From the NCBI RefSeq assembly GCF_900105945.1, contig NZ_FNSO01000004.1, positions 7,382,001 through 7,446,000 of the forward strand: a DNA stretch of 64,000 nt, given 5' to 3'. This DNA comes from Amycolatopsis tolypomycina (lineage in GTDB: Bacteria; Actinomycetota; Actinomycetes; Mycobacteriales; Pseudonocardiaceae). The translations under genes were made by a program, and so were the position numbers. Of this stretch, positions 62,801-64,000 are shown piece after piece; position 1 is the stretch's first letter, and each line of letters starts with the position of its first letter. The notes beneath the pieces were generated by a model. The model made no database searches. It was not told the DNA's origin and saw only the letters and a list, made by a program, of their open reading frames with translations.

Positions 62801-63069
62801 CGCACAACGGCCCGGTGTCGACGACGCTGACCGCGCACTACACCGACGGGACGAGCGCTGACCTGGCGTTGACGTTCGGCGACTGGGCCGGGTCCGGGAG
62901 TCCGGTGGTGCTGGAGATGCCGCACCGGATCAAGGCCGGCAGCGGGGTCGACGGGCCGGCGGTCCGGTTGTTCGGTCTTTCGGCGGGGTTGGACAGTGGG
63001 AAGACCGTGCAGTCGGTGAGCCTGCCGAACGATCCGCGGGTGGAGATCTACGCCCTCACCCTGGCGTGA
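59839..63069 (+). CDS. Secreted GH92 alpha-mannosidase with C-terminal accessory domains
   Basis: Calcium-dependent exo-alpha-mannosidase family, 1076 aa. A signal peptide (1-28) ends at THA. The GH92 N-domain starts VNPFVGTQNFGNTFPGASAPFG and has CAGHDEHTVYFTATF. The catalytic (alpha/alpha)6 part shows YQNFSLWDTYRPQNQL, DGGWLPRWALAESETNIM and the signature GNDDLGTMSAWYVFSSLGLYP (about 667-687), split here. Residues about 800-895 resemble a NEW3-type beta domain (HLDLDVVAQNP). The last 150 form another beta module, perhaps carbohydrate binding. ATG 59839 follows GGGAGG. Likely substrate is mannan or N-glycan released sugar outside the cell. Confidence 0.93.
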   Translation: MGSPSRQLIAAAAVGLVVAATTQATAHAATAVDPVSLVNPFVGTQNFGNTFPGASAPFGMVQVSPDTGGQGGYDYLQNAIYGFSQTHLSGVGCGVMGELPVMPTTGAVDNVDKNAYKSGYSHDDEHAEPGYYRVGLKKYGIDAELTATARTGWQRYTFPSTGQANVLFNTGQANQSVKDSEIHVVGDRTLEGRVKAGGFCAGHDEHTVYFTATFDRPFSSFGTWRGSTRTPGGRDAAGTGSNGAWASFDATTDHDVVLKVGLSYTGLDGARKNLAAETSNYDFDATRAALHQQWADRLGAIKIAGGTTERQTAFYTALYHAQLHPNLAGDTDGSYTGFDGKVHTASGYTPYQNFSLWDTYRPQNQLLELLEPQVARDVALSVVAIGRDGGWLPRWALAESETNIMTGDPVTPFLVEAWSKGLLAGHEEEAYALLKKNATSTPPADSPYNGRSGVNHYNERGYIPSGLTLGTDCAAKGGDNDCEHPAPATMEYAAADASLALMARGLGHQADARMFADRGQWYRNLWDSSIQQFRPRTTEGTFLTPYNPVDAAHQFHEGGAYQYQWLVPQDPAGLVSLMGGRTATEKRLDSFFSYGNLLKDPAGTARKDWIASPYDYYGKATYNPNNEPDLLAPYMYNWVGAPAKTATVVRAAMTLFTTGPDGMTGNDDLGTMSAWYVFSSLGLYPTMSGANFLALSSPQFESATVRIGQYGSAQGGTLTVSAPGASDANRYIQSVSLNGRDVRQTSLDWASLAHGGTLAHKLGSRPSSWGTSVSAAPPSVNNAPGDPRRHVDASLRQTSVVIPAGAAQQVHLDLDVVAQNPGLQPVAVSVTSPWKSQVQPLVLAWSGRLPVSRTVPITLNVPASAAPGTYPVQVRVSGPNTVTRSATVEVRTPSACVSPGPQCAVDLTRDRNHDGTATAAASSEGNFDGGGWSYDAALLPAAGPVVWDDVTYAAPSPSGTALNFVEARGQSLLLPAGQHAALRIVGASHNGPVSTTLTAHYTDGTSADLALTFGDWAGSGSPVVLEMPHRIKAGSGVDGPAVRLFGLSAGLDSGKTVQSVSLPNDPRVEIYALTLA

Positions 63070-63098
63070 GCACACTACGTATTCGACTGCTACCGTAC

Positions 63099-63134
63099 GC
63101 AGCATGCTAATTAACATGTCAATTAGCATGCTGC
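63099..63134. promoter_or_regulatory. AT-rich inverted repeat before the AlbA_2-domain gene
   Basis: GCAGCATGCTAATT (63099-63112) and its exact complement at 63121-63134 are separated by 8 nt. It is far more AT-rich than its surroundings. It ends 19 nt before the GTG start, fitting an operator. An RNA hairpin is the alternative. Confidence 0.6.
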
Positions 63135-63153
63135 CGAGGTTGCGGAGCAGACT

Positions 63154-64000
63154 GTGCAAGACGAAGAACTCGCGGAGATCGTCGAGAACCTCCGCCTTCT
63201 CGGCAGCGACGTGTCCGACGTCGAAGTCAAGAAGGCGGAGGGTGGTCTGCCACGTTCCGCCCGCGAAACACTCGTCGCCTTCGCGAACACTCGAGGTGGC
63301 ACCCTGATCCTCGGCTTGGACGAGGGAGCGGACTTCGCCGCGACGGGCCTGTCCGCCCCGGCGAAGCTGTCCTCCGATCTGGCCGCCATGTGCGCGACCG
63401 ACATCGAGCCACCCTTACGGCCTCATATCGGCATCCACGACTTCGAGGGCGGACAGGTCCTGGTCGCCGAAATCCCGGAACTGCCGCCTGACCGCAAACC
63501 CTGCTTCAGCCGTGGCGCCGGAATCACGCAAGGCAGCTTCGTCCGAGTAGGGGACGGGGATCGCCGGCTCACCAGTTACGAAGTCCAGCTTCTCCTGGCG
63601 AACCGCGGGCAACCGCACGATGACGAGGCTCCTGTGCCTGGTACCGGCATCGCCGACTTCGACCCGGCCCTCGTGGCCACGCTCCTGAACCGGCTCCGCA
63701 CACGCCGCCCCTACGCGTTCGGCGAACTCGATGACATCGCGGCGCTGCGGCGGGCCAAAGCATTGGTCACAGCCGATAGTGGCACCGTCGTCGCCAGTGT
63801 GGGCGGACTGCTTGCCCTCGGCAGCTACCCCCAGGAACACTTCCCGCAGTTGATGTTGACCTTCGTCCACTACCCGACCGCGGAAGGCGCGAACACGGAG
63901 ACCGGCGAACGCTTCGTGGACAACGTCGTGGCGGAAGGACCCATCCCGGTGATGGTCCGGGATGCGTTACTGGCCGTCCGGAAGAACATGACACGACGAT
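63154..64000 (+). CDS. AlbA_2 (Schlafen-type) domain protein, truncated by the window edge
   Basis: The gene runs off the right edge after 282 codons without a stop. The AlbA_2 nucleic-acid-binding domain fills about 12-150: VSDVEVKKAEGGLPRSARETL, then VAFANTRGGTLILGLDEGAD, and PDRKPCFSRGAGITQGSFVRVGD, all in parts. These proteins are usually helix-turn-helix ATPase-like regulators; some belong to defence or stress loci. GTG 63154 has GGAG 6 nt upstream and an in-frame TAG 30 nt further up. The visible part has no ATPase motif. Confidence 0.82.
   Translation, partial: MQDEELAEIVENLRLLGSDVSDVEVKKAEGGLPRSARETLVAFANTRGGTLILGLDEGADFAATGLSAPAKLSSDLAAMCATDIEPPLRPHIGIHDFEGGQVLVAEIPELPPDRKPCFSRGAGITQGSFVRVGDGDRRLTSYEVQLLLANRGQPHDDEAPVPGTGIADFDPALVATLLNRLRTRRPYAFGELDDIAALRRAKALVTADSGTVVASVGGLLALGSYPQEHFPQLMLTFVHYPTAEGANTETGERFVDNVVAEGPIPVMVRDALLAVRKNMTRR

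Overview
The window is GC-rich actinomycete DNA. Leaderless genes behind TANNNT boxes, many GTG starts, ATGA/GTGA gene overlaps, a SepX homologue, an MprAB pair and a SARP-type regulator all fit. The van genes and gene content best match a member of the Pseudonocardiales, probably an Amycolatopsis-like organism. That assignment is inference from gene content, since no rRNA is present.

Layout. 1-5.9 kb is a glycopeptide-resistance locus: the start of a VanY-like peptidase, vanR, vanS, and a convergent vanHAX operon. vanS is split near its 3' end by a complete IS110-family element (1889-3189). The VanY-like gene and vanH carry the same 59-bp promoter/start block, so both are probably VanR targets. 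5.9-11.2 kb holds a tripartite tricarboxylate transporter (tctCBA) divergent from a CitA/DpiB-type kinase and response regulator. 11.2-17.6 kb has a PAS-GGDEF-EAL protein with a methyltransferase, a P450 with a secreted hydrolase, and a DUF1963 protein. 17.7-23.3 kb is a TetR-controlled MFS + ABC + ABC operon resembling siderophore importers. 23.7-33.3 kb is mostly housekeeping: tRNA-Ala, sepX, moeA, galU, folate cyclo-ligase, a CIRCE-preceded FmdB gene, a pair of DnaA-box matches, mscL, mog, an epimerase and a YefM/YoeB toxin-antitoxin pair.

33.3-40.3 kb is a divergent membrane locus. A GT-C-like protein, response regulator and kinase run left. A GT2 glycosyltransferase, DUF2064 protein, methyltransferase, membrane-anchored molybdopterin oxidoreductase and membrane protein run right. 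40.4-47.8 kb carries an HtrA/PepD protease, galT with a DeoR regulator, mprAB, a TRIC-like channel and an orphan NarL-type regulator. mprA and the protease gene share an 11-bp-spaced direct repeat at the same distance from their starts. 48-53 kb is tRNA-Arg and five poorly characterised genes, including a vWA protein. 53.2-56.1 kb is a SARP-NB-ARC-TPR regulator, followed by a small secreted peptide, decayed MFS and LysR genes, an aldo/keto reductase divergent from a MocR regulator, a large GH92 mannosidase under a LacI-type palindrome, and a truncated AlbA_2-domain protein.

Four otherwise normal genes (tctA, the CitA-type regulator, the epimerase, the molybdo-oxidoreductase) each lack exactly one G or C, three of them in C or G runs. 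This looks more like consensus error than biology, so they are annotated as frameshifted genes that are probably intact in the organism.
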